Assembly (NCBI GenBank): GCA_024114885.1
Contig: CP099420.1
Span: 2,294,001-2,358,000 of the forward strand
Reading direction: 5' to 3'
Source: Septoria linicola
Lineage: Eukaryota; Ascomycota; Dothideomycetes; Mycosphaerellales; Mycosphaerellaceae
DNA length: 64,000 nucleotides
Shown: positions 1 through 11,959 of the stretch, piece by piece
Numbering within the stretch: the stretch's first letter is position 1
Layout: each line of letters begins with the position of its first letter
Translations under genes and position numbers: made by a program
The notes under the pieces: model-generated
Databases searched by the model: none
Seen by the model: only the letters and a program-made list of their open reading frames with translations
What the model was told of the DNA's origin: nothing

Positions 1-993
1 TGTCAAAGAACACAACCGGAGTCTGACCACTGGCGGTCGAAAGACCTACTGCGAGCGAAAACAGTAGGAGGACCAGACCAGCCAAACAGAAATACAGATC
101 TTGCGTCTCGAGCGAAAGCACGAACTGTAATCCAACCAAGAAGAGAGGCCAGCTGTCCTGGAGTTAGAGGATGTGTATTGTTGAAATAACCAGATGATAC
201 AGTGGCTCGCTTGTCCAGAGGCCGGTCTCTCCTGAGCACTCCACGCTGCTTGACGTAGGATTTTGTGCGAAGGAAGTGGCGGGAAACACCTCAGTAGCGC
301 GGTGCGCAGAACCAGGATAAAACACTTGGTGTTTGTCGCCGGACATCAGAGAATTTGCCAGACTTGGCCTTGAATGCGAGACATTGCCATTGCCTGCCTG
401 CTGACCCCACCCACGATCTTGTTCATGCCAGACATCTTGTTGTACTTTCCATCCATTTTGAGGTTCTCGCGTATGTTCGGATGATGCCAGTGACGGTGCC
501 TGCTTCACGTACTCTGGCAATGACGCGATACAGCTCTCGTAGGACTCGCCAGCGATGTCAAAGTCCAGATCAGTGTATTTCTTGCCGCTTCTTGTACACT
601 CCCGTACTATTGATTTGACTCTGGCAATGCACTTTTCCTTTGCTTGTTGATGACTGAGGAAAACATGATGTCAATCTACCTTTGCATCCACAAGATCCTG
701 GTATCGCGCGTCCGCACTTCTGTGGAAGTCATTCATGCTAGGCACAGAGACCGAAACTCAGTGCGCAAGTGCAGGCTTGGACTCCTTCTTGATATGATGT
801 ACACCGAAGGCACACTCGCTCTGCTGCGTGCCACGGACCAATGCCAGAAGATCAATGCTCTTTATACTCACGAAACGAGCAGAACCTTTCATGCCTGGAT
901 CGGAGCGAAGCGTGAGACTTTTGTGCTGACTGTGATCACACAAAGGGCAAACCGTAGCAGCCTGAGACATCCCTTTCTGAACTACGTTCGGGT
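1..993. other. No confident gene; 3' flank of the regulator gene
   Basis: GC-balanced unique-looking sequence. Short open frames occur on both strands but overlap each other, lack recognisable domains and have no supporting introns or start context, so none is called. The last part probably holds the 3' untranslated region of the minus-strand transcription factor that ends at 994. Confidence 0.5.
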
Positions 994-3407
994 TCATTGT
1001 GCCAGAAACCAGCCAGTTGTGTCGAAATCGAGGTTTCCCAGCCACTGTAAGAAGTCCGCATCGTTCCCCATGTTCACGCCGAGCTGCGCGTCTCTGAGCT
1101 CCATGTGGCCTACGTCTAGGTCCACCGCCCTGCGAGGCGGCTTGGATAGTAGCTTGTCGAGAACTTTCTTGATCGCGTTCACTCCCATTGCGCAGAGAGG
1201 ATAATTCCCCTCTTCTGGCCGAACTGCTTCGAGTGCAGGCACGAGCACACTCAATTGTTGGAGGACTTCAGATCGTGGAAAATCATCATTGGGGTCGTTC
1301 AGTCGATCTCGTTGCAGCATTTCGATTGCGAGCACACCAGCTGCCGGTACTGCGTAGAAGGCTAGACTATCAGTCAAGTCGAGCTGGAACTCGATCAGAA
1401 AATCGCGCAGGGTGTTCGCTTTGAGAATCAGCGATAAGAGCGACTTCGCAGTGGCTATGAGCCTTGACGGATCGCAGTAGGTCTTGTTCACCACAGCACG
1501 CTCCAGCAGAAATTCGGCATGTGCCCTCCCGAAATGTGCGCCTAAAAAGCTCAGCACATCCATTGGTCGCCATGGTACCCCTCTCGTGGGCATCTCGAGG
1601 GTTGGGTCGCGCTTGAGATCCTCCATAAGCTGTTCCGGGTTCAGACGACAGAATTCGGGCATGCTGGCAAGGGCGTCTTGCTCACGCACACGAATGTACT
1701 CCACGCGTGCTGCGATATCTGCGATATGAGGGCCGATTACAATCTCGAGTATCTCTTCTCGCAGGATATGACGTTTAGTCCACGCTTTACGCCACGTTGC
1801 TCTTGCGACAGTTCCTGTCGTTGACCAGCCTCCAGTTGTGGCCAGCTCATCCAGCCTCTTCTGCAAGTCCACGGAATCTGAGCAGACCTCTAGGTCTGTC
1901 AAGTCATGCGGCTCTCTCACGACGGAGTATCTGAAACTGGCTCGGGGAGGTCGGCCTAGAAATGTCGCTAAGAATTTATCTGCGATGTCATCAGTGTACG
2001 TCCACAAGTAGCAGAGGCAGTCGCACATACCCATGCTGTAGACGACATTGAATATGCGCAGCCTCAGCTCTCGCAAAAAGAACGGAACATCAGCATTGGC
2101 CGGAAGCTCGAGATGCAACCCGAGTAGGACGGCAGTGTCACAGACCTCGCTAAAGCTTGTCCATACCTCGCTTGAGGTATCACCTTTCTGTATCGAGATC
2201 AAGAGCATTCTCCCATACATGAGGCATACCAGCAGCTCGTTTCGACTGCCGCAGCGCTTGCACAGGTCAATGCAGACCGTGACTAATTCCAAAGCTGTGT
2301 GCATTGTTTTCTTCCTGTCGTAGCCACCCTTGAAGATTGGATCCCATGTGGGGAGGAAGGCAGCCCTGAAACCAATCTCAGTCAAAATAACCCCAAGTGT
2401 TTCCCAGCGCAAATTTGATCCGGTGGCCGCACGCGCCCACTCCTGGGCGCTCATTTGTCGCGTGCATGGAAGGAGGTGTTGTGTGTTGCACCACACTTGT
2501 GCGGCAAGTCCGAGGACATCGCTTGAGTGTGAGGCGTTCTCAAAGATCGGAACCATATCATCAAACCAGATCCGATAGATTGGGTAGTACATCAGGAAAC
2601 TGTCGCATTTCGTGAGCAGCTTTTCTATGAACTCCCTAATCTTGGGAAAGTTTTGGAAGAACGTGAGCACTTTGGCACCCTTTTGCAGGTAGTCATCTGA
2701 GAGATGTTCTGTATGTGGCTCGTTCAAGGTTGCTGGCGTATCGATTCCGAGATTGTCATTCAGCTCTGCAACGAAAGCCGATGAGCTGGTGCCACCCAAG
2801 TAGCCGACAGAACGTCCGGCTGCGGAGCTGTTCATCAAAATTCCAGCAGAAGGGACGCTCAAGATTCCTTGAAGTCGTTCGGGCGGTGGGACACTCTCAG
2901 CTCGTACCAATGGCCTTGTTATGGCCACATGCCGCTGCTCGGCGACATGGAAATTGCTAGCGTTCGAAAGGCTCATTTGCTCGACAGTCATATCTGGTAA
3001 TGGAGTTGCAAAGCTTTTTGGTGTCTCGGATGGTCTATCATGATGACTCAGAGATCAGTAGAGTCTCGAATTTACAGAACCATAGCATGCTGTGTCAGAA
3101 TTATGTATGGTGCTGAGTTCCCAGTCCCGTGCAGGTTGAGGAATGATGGACTAGATGCTTCCACTGACCGTGCTGATGATGGTCCGGTGCTCGCTGGTGA
3201 TAGCAACCCACGCAGATTTGGTTTTGTCATTGGAGCGGGATGGTAGTAGCATTGGCTTGCGTGCTTTCGGCGAATACATCTGCTGCAAGCTGGAAGCCTG
3301 TGGTCGCAGGACAGCTTGCGTTTGCGACATGGCTCACAGCTCTGCAACTTGCCGTTGCGCCGTTTAACATGTATCGTGCGAAGGTCGTCGCTATCAATAG
3401 CTGACAT
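994..3407 (-). CDS. Zn2Cys6 fungal-specific transcription factor
   Basis: Nuclear DNA-binding regulator of the Gal4-type zinc cluster family. Two exons: 3407-3076 and 3034-994, joined across a 41-bp intron (3075-3035, GTAAAT...ATGATAG) that restores one frame of 790 aa. Seen: a basic stretch (KRR, residues 15-17), then the six zinc-binding cysteines at residues 24, 27, 34, 41, 44 and 53 (CEPCRKRK..C..C..C..C), followed by a Ser-rich linker. The rest is a long, mostly helical region of the size and position of the fungal-specific regulatory domain, though I cannot place its borders. The 41-bp intron is short even for ascomycetes; without it the zinc cluster is separated from the rest by stop codons. 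It is divergent to the sugar transporter at 4920, so local regulation of that gene is a reasonable inference but not shown. Target specificity is unknown. Confidence 0.85.
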
Positions 3408-4919
3408 TGTACCTGAGGTGAGTGTTGAACAGGCGAGGAACAGCCTGTGGAATATGGGAGTAAGTTGTCAGTTGTCTCCAGTCCGAAGTGCGAGTGCCGA
3501 GGGCCGCTCTCAGCTGCGCTTGTGGAAGGCATTGCATGCGCGACCGCTCACAATACAGCCAGCAGGAGCATGGCGCATAGCGAGTGCGAGCTGCGCGATG
3601 AACCATAGTGAGCAGGCAGGGTGGCTATCCACGACTTGGTCACTACGAGGCAGAGTCATCGTGCAATCGACCTTCGCTCCGCCAGAGCCTGGGAAAGGTG
3701 ATGGATGCATGGCCTGGCTCTAGTTAGTGCATGAGAAGAGGATGCAGACGGCCACTTCGTCGCTGAGGTCCTGAGTTCTTCAAGAGCCGGACCTACACCA
3801 AGAGCTCACGTCTGCCTCGAGATCGGACACACCGGAGGTACTCAAGTCCAGATCCTTATCATGAGGATGTGCAAAGTGTCAGCAGAGAGGTGGGCCTCTG
3901 CTCTCAGCGCATGCTGTTGAAGAGAATGTGCAGCACGATTGCGACGTTACCACACTGCTCGCGTCGGACATGAGATGCTTCGCGAGCACCTCAACGGACT
4001 CTGTGCATGCGCGTTGTGCATAGTCGTACGTCCGAAGAATAGTGCATGATAGGGCGATGTGGCATCAAGGAATTGCTCCTGGTTGCGGACCTGCCAAGTC
4101 GGTTCAGGCAAGACGACGCTGCTGACAAGAATAACTCACAGTGATATCGTCTTCGCTTTCCGCCAGCGTCGCATCAGCCTGTCAGCCTTCCGCACCGTCA
4201 TGTCTCCACCCAGATTAATGTTTGGTCGACCATTTCCGAGCCGCACGTCCCGTCACCAGGCATGCCATCCTCTGGAAGGCTTGATTATCGACGACTGCTG
4301 GCCAAGTCTGAACGTCAATCATGATACGCAGAGCAGACAATTCAAATCGATTGTCAATTGCCATGACAGTCTTGTGCTCGGCCGCTGCTCGGGGCCTCGT
4401 GAAACGTGGCGATCTCGCAACGCAGAAACTGCCGATGTGGGCAAGCCGGTGGTTCTGTTATCCACTTACCGTCTACTCAGAGCAAAATTTCTCCAGAGTC
4501 ACATCGGTCACCAGCTCGGGGCTCCATCTCTTACGAGAACGAAAGGTCTTGGAACTTGCTACGCTGGAGTGCCCGCCTAGATTCTTGCACGAGAATATTA
4601 CGGATCTTGTGTTTCGTTGGCAGAGCACTATCCAAACGCTCCATATGTTTAGTACCTCCACTGGAGACAACTCGTGTCCCCACGGGTCGACAGCGGTCGA
4701 CAGCGGATTTTGTAGAGTGGTCCACAGCGTCCAGTCTCGATCAAGCATGGCGGTGGATTCTATCTGGCATGAGCGCGCACATGGCCAACCCCCTGCCGGC
4801 GCGGCAATGGCGAATAGTTGGAGTATATATTCAGCTTATCTTGGCCTGCGCCAACCTTTAGCCCAGCTTCTTGGACAGTCTTGTTTCACCCACGCGACAT
4901 TCGACCGACAGCTGCCAAG
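3408..4919. promoter_or_regulatory. Shared divergent intergenic region of regulator and transporter
   Basis: About 1.5 kb between the start codons of the minus-strand Zn2Cys6 gene (3407) and the plus-strand sugar porter (4920). Several overlapping open frames (for example 4059-4580 and 4321-4923) run through it in competing frames without recognisable domains; I do not call them genes. It should hold both promoters. Confidence 0.5.
4823..4830 (+). promoter_or_regulatory. TATA-like element upstream of sugar transporter
   Basis: GTATATAT lies about 90 bp upstream of the transporter ATG at 4920, the usual distance for a TATA element plus a short 5' leader. Assignment rests on sequence and position only. 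Confidence 0.4.
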
Positions 4920-6666
4920 ATGACTCTCAGCGGCAAGCAACTAGAGTTGCTGCAGACACTGCTGATCGCTCTACCATCGTTTATTCTATTTGGCTACAAT
5001 CAATCTGGAGTTGGAGGCCTTTTGTCCATTGAGAGCTGGGTCGACACATTTCCGGAGATCGACACAATCCATACAGCGGGCGCGCAGAAGTCAACCAACA
5101 GCACGATACAGGTGAGTTGCGTTCATCCATTGTGCATATAGGAGCTCTCGCGACCGCTACATACCAACCTATCGGCGGGTATCAGAGACATGGCTCATGC
5201 CATCTTCGGGAGCTCCTCATATGCACAAGGAGCACTCTGTAGAGACTGCTCCGAGCCCATTGGTATGGTAGGCTACGTCAGTCTAACGCTGCACGCAGGG
5301 AACAGTTGTTGCAACTTGCACGCTTGGCGCCTTGTTTGGATCTTTAGCTTGCGCATCGATCGGCGACATCCTCGGACGACGAAAGACTGTCTTTCTGGCA
5401 GCCGCCCTCACATTTATTGGTGAAGTGCTTGAATGCAGCAGCTTTGGCTTGGCGCAATTTGTTATCGGCAGGTTCATCGTCGGACTAGGCGTTGGTGCTC
5501 TGAGCACAACTGTCCCGGTGTGGCAATCGGAATGCTCAAGAGCCAAGAACAGAGGCCAACATGTGGTAATCGATGGCTTGTTCATCTGCGTTGGATATGT
5601 TCTCCAGGCCTGGATCAACCTTGGGTTCTTCCAAATCAAGACAGGCACACTGTCATGGCGCATGCCGCTAGTCATCCCAGCAATTGTCTCTCTAATCCTG
5701 ATGACTTCCGTCTACCTGGTTCCTGAATCTCCACGATGGCTTGCTGGCAAAGGTCGCATGGAACAAGCTCGCGCCAACCTATCCAAACTGCGGGATGAGC
5801 CGATCGAGAGCTTCGAGGTCGCAAACGAGATGGGTGCCATTGAGCTCACCCTGGAGGCCACGAAAGATGCGGCCCGAAAGCGAGACTTGTTCAAGATGGG
5901 CGAAGATAAGGTGTTCTACCGCTTCATGCTTTGCATCCTGATCCAATTCTTCCAGCAGTGGTGCGGATCGAACTTGATCAGCTCATACAGCACCACGATC
6001 TTCGAGCAAGGACTGAACCTGGACGCAGAGACAGCACGCATCTTGTCGGGAGCATGCCTCACCTGGAAGTTCCTGAGCTCCTTTGTGGCGTTCCTCACCA
6101 TCGACAGATTCGGACGACGCAAGCTGTTCATTTTCAGTGGCTTCGGAATGTCTCTCTGCATGATGGCATTGGCAATCACCAACAGCTTCCCTACGAGCAA
6201 CAAACCAGCACAGTATGCCTCTGTGTTCTTTGTGTTCTTCTTCAACTTCTTCGTGCCGATCGGTTTCTTGGGCTGCAACTATCTGTATGTCACAGAAGTT
6301 GCCCCAACGCGCTTGCGAATGCCAATGACATCTTTCTCGACTGCGAACCACTGGCTCTGGAACTTTGCCGTCCTGATGATCACGCCTGTTGCCATTGAGT
6401 CCATTGGCTACCAGTACTACATTCTGTATGCTGTCCTGGGAGCGTGCATTCCACTGCTGGTATATTTCATGTACCCAGAGACGATGGGTCGAAGTCTCGA
6501 GCAGATGAACCAGCTCTTCAAGGACCACGACACGATTGCTGGTGTGGTCAGAGCTTCCAAGAAGGCACCAGACCCAGAGATTGAGCGTCTAGCAGAGGCT
6601 GCGGCACGCAAGGAATATGCAAACAAAGAGTACGAGAGCTCGATGCAGGTGGAGCAGCGCGTATGA
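4920..6666 (+). CDS. MFS sugar porter (hexose/disaccharide transporter family)
   Basis: Plasma-membrane transporter of the major facilitator superfamily, sugar porter family, predicted 12 membrane segments and 519 aa. Two exons: 4920-5111 and 5299-6666. The intron 5112-5298 (GTGAGT...ACGCAG, 187 bp) joins ...NSTIQ to GTVVATCTLGALFG, the normal junction between the extracellular loop after TM1 and the start of TM2. Seen: GDILGRRKT after TM2, RFIVGLGVGA, PESPRWL before the central loop, QQWCGSN, DRFGRRK after TM8, and PETMGRSLEQM near the C-terminus. These are the hallmark sugar porter motifs. The start at 4920 gives a short cytoplasmic N-terminus directly before TM1. A TATA-like box sits upstream and the gene is divergent from a Zn2Cys6 regulator. 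Substrate cannot be read from the sequence. Confidence 0.9.
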
Positions 6667-7224
6667 GATAGGAAGCAGTCACGTATCAATGCATCATGAA
6701 CGAACAAAGAGTCACGACTTGATTTGTCCTGAGCTGACTTCCAGGTTGACCGCTTCTGACTACAGCTATCCTGCACAAACAGAGGTCTGACTTCCGCAGC
6801 GCGCGGCTCATCAGTAGCTACGAGAGACACCATACTCTTACGAGCTCAAGGTCGAGGCTATGATGGACGAGAGATCGCAGCCTCCGATGGTTCAATATAG
6901 TAAGATCACTATGAGACTAGCGGGCTAAACACTCTTTCGGGAAAATTGACATGCTTCTTTCGTCTTGACTGCACTATTTCGCCGCGTCCACTCCACAAAA
7001 TTGATAAACAAGGACGGCACCACTGTCGAGAGGCTGCACGAAGCTTCTCAAGACAATCGCACTTGCACTCGTTGTGAGCTATCAAGAGGTGAAGGTGAAA
7101 GAGTATGATCTAAGCTACTGAGGAAGCCAAGTCGCAATCCTGACAATGCATCACAATGCTACATGCTCGAAACTCGTTTGTGTCTTTACTACGTCCTTGA
7201 AAGAAACCAGTCATAGTGCCTGAT
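6667..7224. other. Intergenic, no gene seen
   Basis: Convergent 3' flanks of the sugar transporter and the minus-strand LRR-like gene. No reading frame with recognisable content; normal base composition. Confidence 0.5.
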
Positions 7225-8160
7225 TCATGCTATCATATCGTAGTAGTCAAAAACTGTCATCGGGGGTTTCTGGTAGCGAATCTTCCATTTCTCGCCATTT
7301 GTTGGTCGTTCCAGTGGTTCGATGCCGTCTAGCTCACAGATCATGGGCAGCTCCAGCTCCTTTGCAACTCTATAGTCGACGCACTTTTGCACATAGCGGC
7401 CATCATAGTAGCCCCAGGGCACACAGACTACTGATTCCAAGGTAGGCATGAGGGCCTGAAGTTCGTGGAAAGGTGTCTGCTGTTGACTCTCGATGCCAAA
7501 TGGCGTTTCGAGCCCGCCTTCCACTGCAAGCACGTATAGCTTCTTCAGCTCACGGGGAAGCACTGCTGCAATTGCAGCAGCTTGATCCAGTTCTGGAGTG
7601 TCTTGAAGGATCTGGGCAAAGTTCGAGTATGACACTGCAAGGACTGCGTGCTTGCTTCGAGTCATGTCGCCAAGGGTTCTTTGCTCGTGCTGCACTACGG
7701 CGACCGCTGTAGTCCAGGGGCCCGTATAGTCGAGGACAAGCTCTTTGATCTGGCTCCCGTACTGCTCAGGCGCTGCCGCTATGCGCTCAATGTGTAGCTC
7801 ACGATCACCATTGACCCATTTCCCAACGACCCATCTGATGGTCAATGCTTGTGGTGACTTGCAAGACTGAAGGATTTGAGTGAGTCCTGTTTCACTGAGC
7901 TCGCACCTGTCAAAGTGTAGACGGAGATGGGGATTGTGGTTGCGAATGATGCCGTCGAAAGGTATCGGCGCGCCGGACGAACTTGTAACTAGATCATGCA
8001 GCTCGTAAACCTACAGTGACTCCAGCTTCGGTAGAGCAAGCAAGGGAAGAATCTGCATGACACCAGTGTCGTAATGGTCCGGGCCAATCTTGATGTGTTT
8101 ACAGCTCGCTGCACCCCTCATTAGACTTGGCGCCCATGCACGCCAAGACTGATAATTTTG
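7225..8160 (-). pseudogene. LRR-like (F-box/LRR type) gene, truncated and with one in-frame stop
   Basis: Minus-strand coding sequence runs from the repeat border near 8160 down to a stop at 7225. The part below 8010 is open for about 260 codons. Seen: leucine-spaced segments such as LPLLALPKLESL, HLRLHFDRCELSETGLTQIL and PQALTIRWV, typical of degenerate leucine-rich repeats in fungal F-box-like proteins; no F-box is present because the 5' part is missing. One TAG at 8013-8011 interrupts an otherwise continuous frame (ESL-stop-VYELHD), at a place where Trp or Gln would fit. The frame continues upstream of it to about 8160, where the AT-rich block starts. The N-terminal half is therefore lost, and the stop looks like RIP leaking out of the neighbouring repeats. 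A shorter functional protein starting inside is possible but less likely. Confidence 0.6.
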
Positions 8161-8190
8161 AGCTTATTGTACCCCTCATTTGTAGACTAA
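8104..8190. repeat. Short imperfect duplication at the gene/repeat border
   Basis: The segment around GCACCCCTCATTAGACT (from about 8,110) recurs about 57 bp further on as GTACCCCTCATTTGTAGACT. The differences (CG to TA, CA to TA) are RIP-like, plus a 2-bp insertion. The second copy is the first sequence of the AT-rich block. The duplicated piece is LRR-gene sequence, so this may mark the junction of an insertion. Confidence 0.45.
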
Positions 8191-9010
8191 TGAGATTACT
8201 ATACCTATAAGTTATAGATTATACCTCTTATTTAGTCGCTATACTCTACTATAAGAAGTTTCTTATATCTACTTCTAACTCTCTCTTCTTTACTCTACTT
8301 CTATATCTACTTCTCGATTTAGTTACTAGTTCGATTATTAATTCGATTATTAATTTAATTACTAAAGTAATCTATAAGATAATTAATATAAAAGAAAGAA
8401 AGATAGTTAGAAGCGCGCGCGCGTAGTACGAGAAGTATATAAGAGAGCGCGTTATACTATATAGTATAGCGTAGTAGAAAGCTAATATAAAGATATTAGA
8501 AGATCGTTTTAAAGAGTATACTATAGATTATACTACTAATTATATTAGGGTTACGTAACTATCTACCTAGAAGAAGTCTAGTATCTTACTCCTCTAGTAT
8601 CTAAGAACGCTCTCGAGTTAGATAGCGAAGATAAGATTTTATATAAAGAGTAAGAGTAATCTATAGATTAATTATAGAATTAATCTACTAATATTAAGGC
8701 TAGAACCTATACTAAAGATATCGATATTTTAAAAATCTATAGCTAATTTTTTACTACGACTAGTAATATACGACGCTACTACTATAATACTTACTAGGTA
8801 TAATTAATACCTAGATTATACTAAGGATTAAACTACTAATTAATCCTTAGGAAGCTTTAATCTACTAGTTTAAGAAGGAAACTAAGAGTAATAATAATAT
8901 AGAAGAAGAAGAAGAAAATAAAAGTATAATTACTTTATTAATTACTTTATAGATTATTCTAATAATTATTTTATAGCCTATTTCAAGTCGATATTCGAGG
9001 CCTATAAGGC

Positions 9011-9199
9011 TACGAAGTCTATTCTAAAGAGAGAGTAGAAGAATACTCTAAAAGTTACTCTTAAGAATACTCTAAAGGATACTTCGAAGAAGGCTATAAA
9101 GAAGGCTCTAAAAGATACTTCTAAGACTATTTCTAAGAATACTCTTAAGAATACTCTAAAGCCTACGTAGAAAAAGAAGAATACTCTAAAGTATTAGTA
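9011..9199 (+). repeat. Degenerate short repeats, AAGAATACTCTAAAG type
   Basis: A block of imperfect 15-21 bp units around AAGAATACTCTAAAG is repeated many times. In one plus-strand frame it reads as Lys/Thr/Asn-rich peptide. This may be the relic of a basic low-complexity protein region or simply a minisatellite. Confidence 0.5.
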
Positions 9200-9987
9200 G
9201 TATAATTTATTTAAGGAATATTCTAGTAATTAATCTACTAATTATTTCTAGCGACGATACTCTAATTACTATCTTCGATAGTAAACCTCTTAAGAAGAAA
9301 GTATATAAGAAGGTAGAAAAGCGTACCTACGCTAATAGCGAGTAAGTAATCCTTTTAGAGATCGATTTAAGGATTAATCTAACGATTATTTTAGTACTTC
9401 CGATCCTAATAAACCTCGCTCTTATAAAGTTAAAAGTAAGAATCCTATAGCTTTTATATCTCTAGGACCGAATAAGTAAGAGTAAACTAGAGATTAAGTC
9501 GAGGATTAAACTAATAATTAATTCTAGTAATAAGCTCCTTACTATACTATTTATAAATAGTAAGAAGTACGCTAGCCTCTATCTTACTAGAAAGATCTAC
9601 GAGTCCTAGAGCTTTATATATCTCTATAATAAGTATAGAAAAAATAAGAAGAAGGGTAAGATTATTCTAATATATATACCTATAATTAATCTACTAATTA
9701 CTCTCTAGATTACGATTTCTCTACTATCTATAATTTCTTCTAGGTTATCTTTAAGTAGAATAATAAAGGTATCCTAGAGATACGCTAGTATTCTCCTATT
9801 AAGATTATAGATACTATAGCCTAGAGTCTATACTAATAATTATTTATATAATTATTCTTTCGACTAAATTAGAGATTAATCTAGTAGGAGTTCGATAGAG
9901 TTTAAAGTATAAGATTATTCCTAGGTATATTTTAGAGATTAGATCGATACTCTTTCTACTAATACCTAGTATATTTACGAGATAGTA

Positions 9988-10215
9988 TAGGATTATATCC
10001 TAGATTAATCTAATAATTAAATTAGTTTATAGAACTACTTAGTTTACTATTACTATCTATATTCGTATAGGATTATATCCTAGATTAATCCGATAATTAA
10101 ACCGGTTTATAGAACTACTTAGTTTACTCTTACTATCTATATTTATATAGGATAATATCCTAGATTAATCTAATAATTATACTACTTTATAGAACTACTT
10201 AGTTTACTCTAACTA
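9988..10215 (+). repeat. 80-bp tandem repeat, about 2.9 copies
   Basis: The block beginning AGGATTATATCCTAGATTAA recurs at exactly 80-bp spacing (about 9,989, 10,069 and 10,149), with the shared tail AGAACTACTTAGTTTACT. Units differ at a few transitions (TCTAAT versus TCCGAT, AATTAG versus ACCGGT), consistent with uneven RIP. Confidence 0.8.
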
Positions 10216-10574
10216 TTAATTTCCTCTCTTATAGACTAGTATATTACTAGTCCTATCTATTATATTAATAAGATATCTAGGCTATTAATTCTAGTAGTAT
10301 TATCTTCTATATCCTATTAAAACTAATAGAGCTTAGTCTATAGAGTATTCTTCGAACTAATCTTAAGATCTATTCTAGTATTTATTCTATATTAAAGGAA
10401 AGTCTAATAGAGAGACTAAGAAAGAAAGTATATAATCTAGAGATTAATCTATAATTTAATTACTACCTATTACCTAACTTTAATATAGTATAATTATAGA
10501 CTATAATAATAAACTCTATAGACTCTATATTAATAAGTAAGAGCTATATAAATACTAATCTTCTTAGAAGGTAT

Positions 10575-10853
10575 TAGTAAGGTAAAGGCCTACTTATATA
10601 CCGTGCTTAGCACTTTTAGTATAAAAGTAAGATAGTAGCTCGTTTCTAAGATAGCAATATTTACTCTACTTAATTAATTTAATATCCTACGGTCCTAGTA
10701 TAGGCTCTTAGTCTTAGGACTACTATTTTAAGCTCGTTACTACTAGTTAATTAACGTATTACAAGACTATTACTATCTAAATAGGTCTTATTCTATAGCG
10801 ACTACTCTTATACCTACCTAGGGGGTTAGTATTAGAGTAGTTATTATCTATTA
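10575..10853 (+). repeat. 5' LTR of gypsy copy 1
   Basis: 279 bp, TAGTAAGG...CTATTA. Nearly identical in layout to the LTRs at 38,096, 50,815 and 63,748 and to the reversed LTR at 40,479. The sequence just inside (TTAATAGAGTCGAAGG) is the probable primer-binding region. Confidence 0.85.
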
Positions 10854-11566
10854 ATAGAGTCGAAGGTAGAGCTATCTCTTCTCTTATATACTAGGACTAG
10901 AAGTATAGAGGGTAGATAGTAGCCTTAAAGCGAGAACTAACGTACTATAAATATTAATAAGAGGCCTAAAAGAAGCCTACGTAAGAGGCGACTTAAAGGG
11001 CTATAATAATATAGAAGCCTCTAGAATATAGATATCGCTCTAACCTAGAAAAGTTATAAACCTCTAGTACCTCTTAGTACGGATCTATTTAGTAATTATC
11101 GGATAGATAGTAAGGCGACTTACTATATCGGAGATTTACTTAGGGTCTCTATACCTATAATAGTCTTCGATTAGACTCTAGTTTAGCGTAAAAACGCTCT
11201 CGTTTAGATAGCGTAGAGGCTATAGGATAGGCTAGACCCGTCTAGGTAATCTCGTATCCTCTAGTATATAGATCGCTTAGAATAAGCTCTAGTACGGCGT
11301 TAGACGCTAATCGTTTAGCTAAGGATACTAATTACGTCTAAGGCCTCGGACCTAGTATATAGTATAGGCTAATATAATATTATACTACTATAGTTATATA
11401 GTAAATTACTCGAATAAGTAAGATAGACGCGTCTAGCTATAAACGGTCGAACTATACGATACGATATATTTTACTTATTAGGTATAATTAATATAGCCTC
11501 GGTATTATAAAGAAAAGTTTAACGTTTACTTTTTAATAGCTAAGAAAATTTTAGACTCTTGTTTTT

Positions 11567-11591
11567 TAGTTATTATTTCAAACGATAACTA
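11567..11591. repeat. 25-bp palindrome, site 1 of gypsy copy 1
   Basis: TAGTTATT...CGATAACTA, 25 bp with near-complementary arms, between the 5' LTR and gag. The same-length palindrome recurs at 14,706, 19,807 and 37,949 in this copy and at equivalent places in the others. Confidence 0.7.
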
Positions 11592-11959
11592 TATTTTATT
11601 TAAAAACCTAATTAAGGAGAGTATAACATACTCTTAGAATACCTTCGAATAAGCTCTATAAGTAAATTAGTATCTACTAGCTAGCCTAAAATACTAGAGA
11701 GTAGCTTATCTAACTAGCTTAATAAGTAAATTCGAAGATCTCTAGTAAAGCTACTATCTACTTTTACTTTATTCTCTCTACTAGATAACGATATATCTAT
11801 AGAAGCGGAGGACTAAGGAGGTACTAACCTTAACTCTAATACTAATATCTTTTAAAGACTAAACTTAGGAGGTAGACTATCTATAGCGTAGTTCTAGCTA
11901 CTTATAGAGACTATCTAAGTAACCTAAAGCTAGAAGGTAATTATCGCTTAGGTTCCGCT

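Larger units (their letters stand above)
8160..10574. repeat. RIP-degraded repeat of unknown class
   Basis: AT-rich, nearly free of CA/TG, no ATG-initiated frame of 60 codons or more. In parts of 9,300-10,200 one plus-strand frame is broken only by TAA/TAG, suggesting former coding sequence rich in Ile, Leu and Gln, but I recognise no domain. A motif of the form GATTAATCTANTAATTA recurs about ten times (for example near 9,371, 9,678, 10,003 and 10,083). A (CG)n run lies near 8,416. It forms the left flank of gypsy copy 1. Confidence 0.5.

Noticed and set aside
644..1204. 186-codon plus-strand open frame
   Set aside because: It overlaps the end of the transcription factor on the other strand and its composition is that of antisense coding sequence; no domain.
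4059..4923. Overlapping open frames of 150-200 codons upstream of the transporter
   Set aside because: Two or three frames compete over the same bases, none has a domain, and they run into the transporter promoter.
5332..6666. Shorter transporter start inside the second exon
   Set aside because: It would lack TM1. The first exon from 4920 with GTGAGT...ACGCAG splicing gives a complete sugar porter.
8541..8556. TTAGGG-like telomere repeat
   Set aside because: A single occurrence (ATTAGGGTTACG), not a tandem array.
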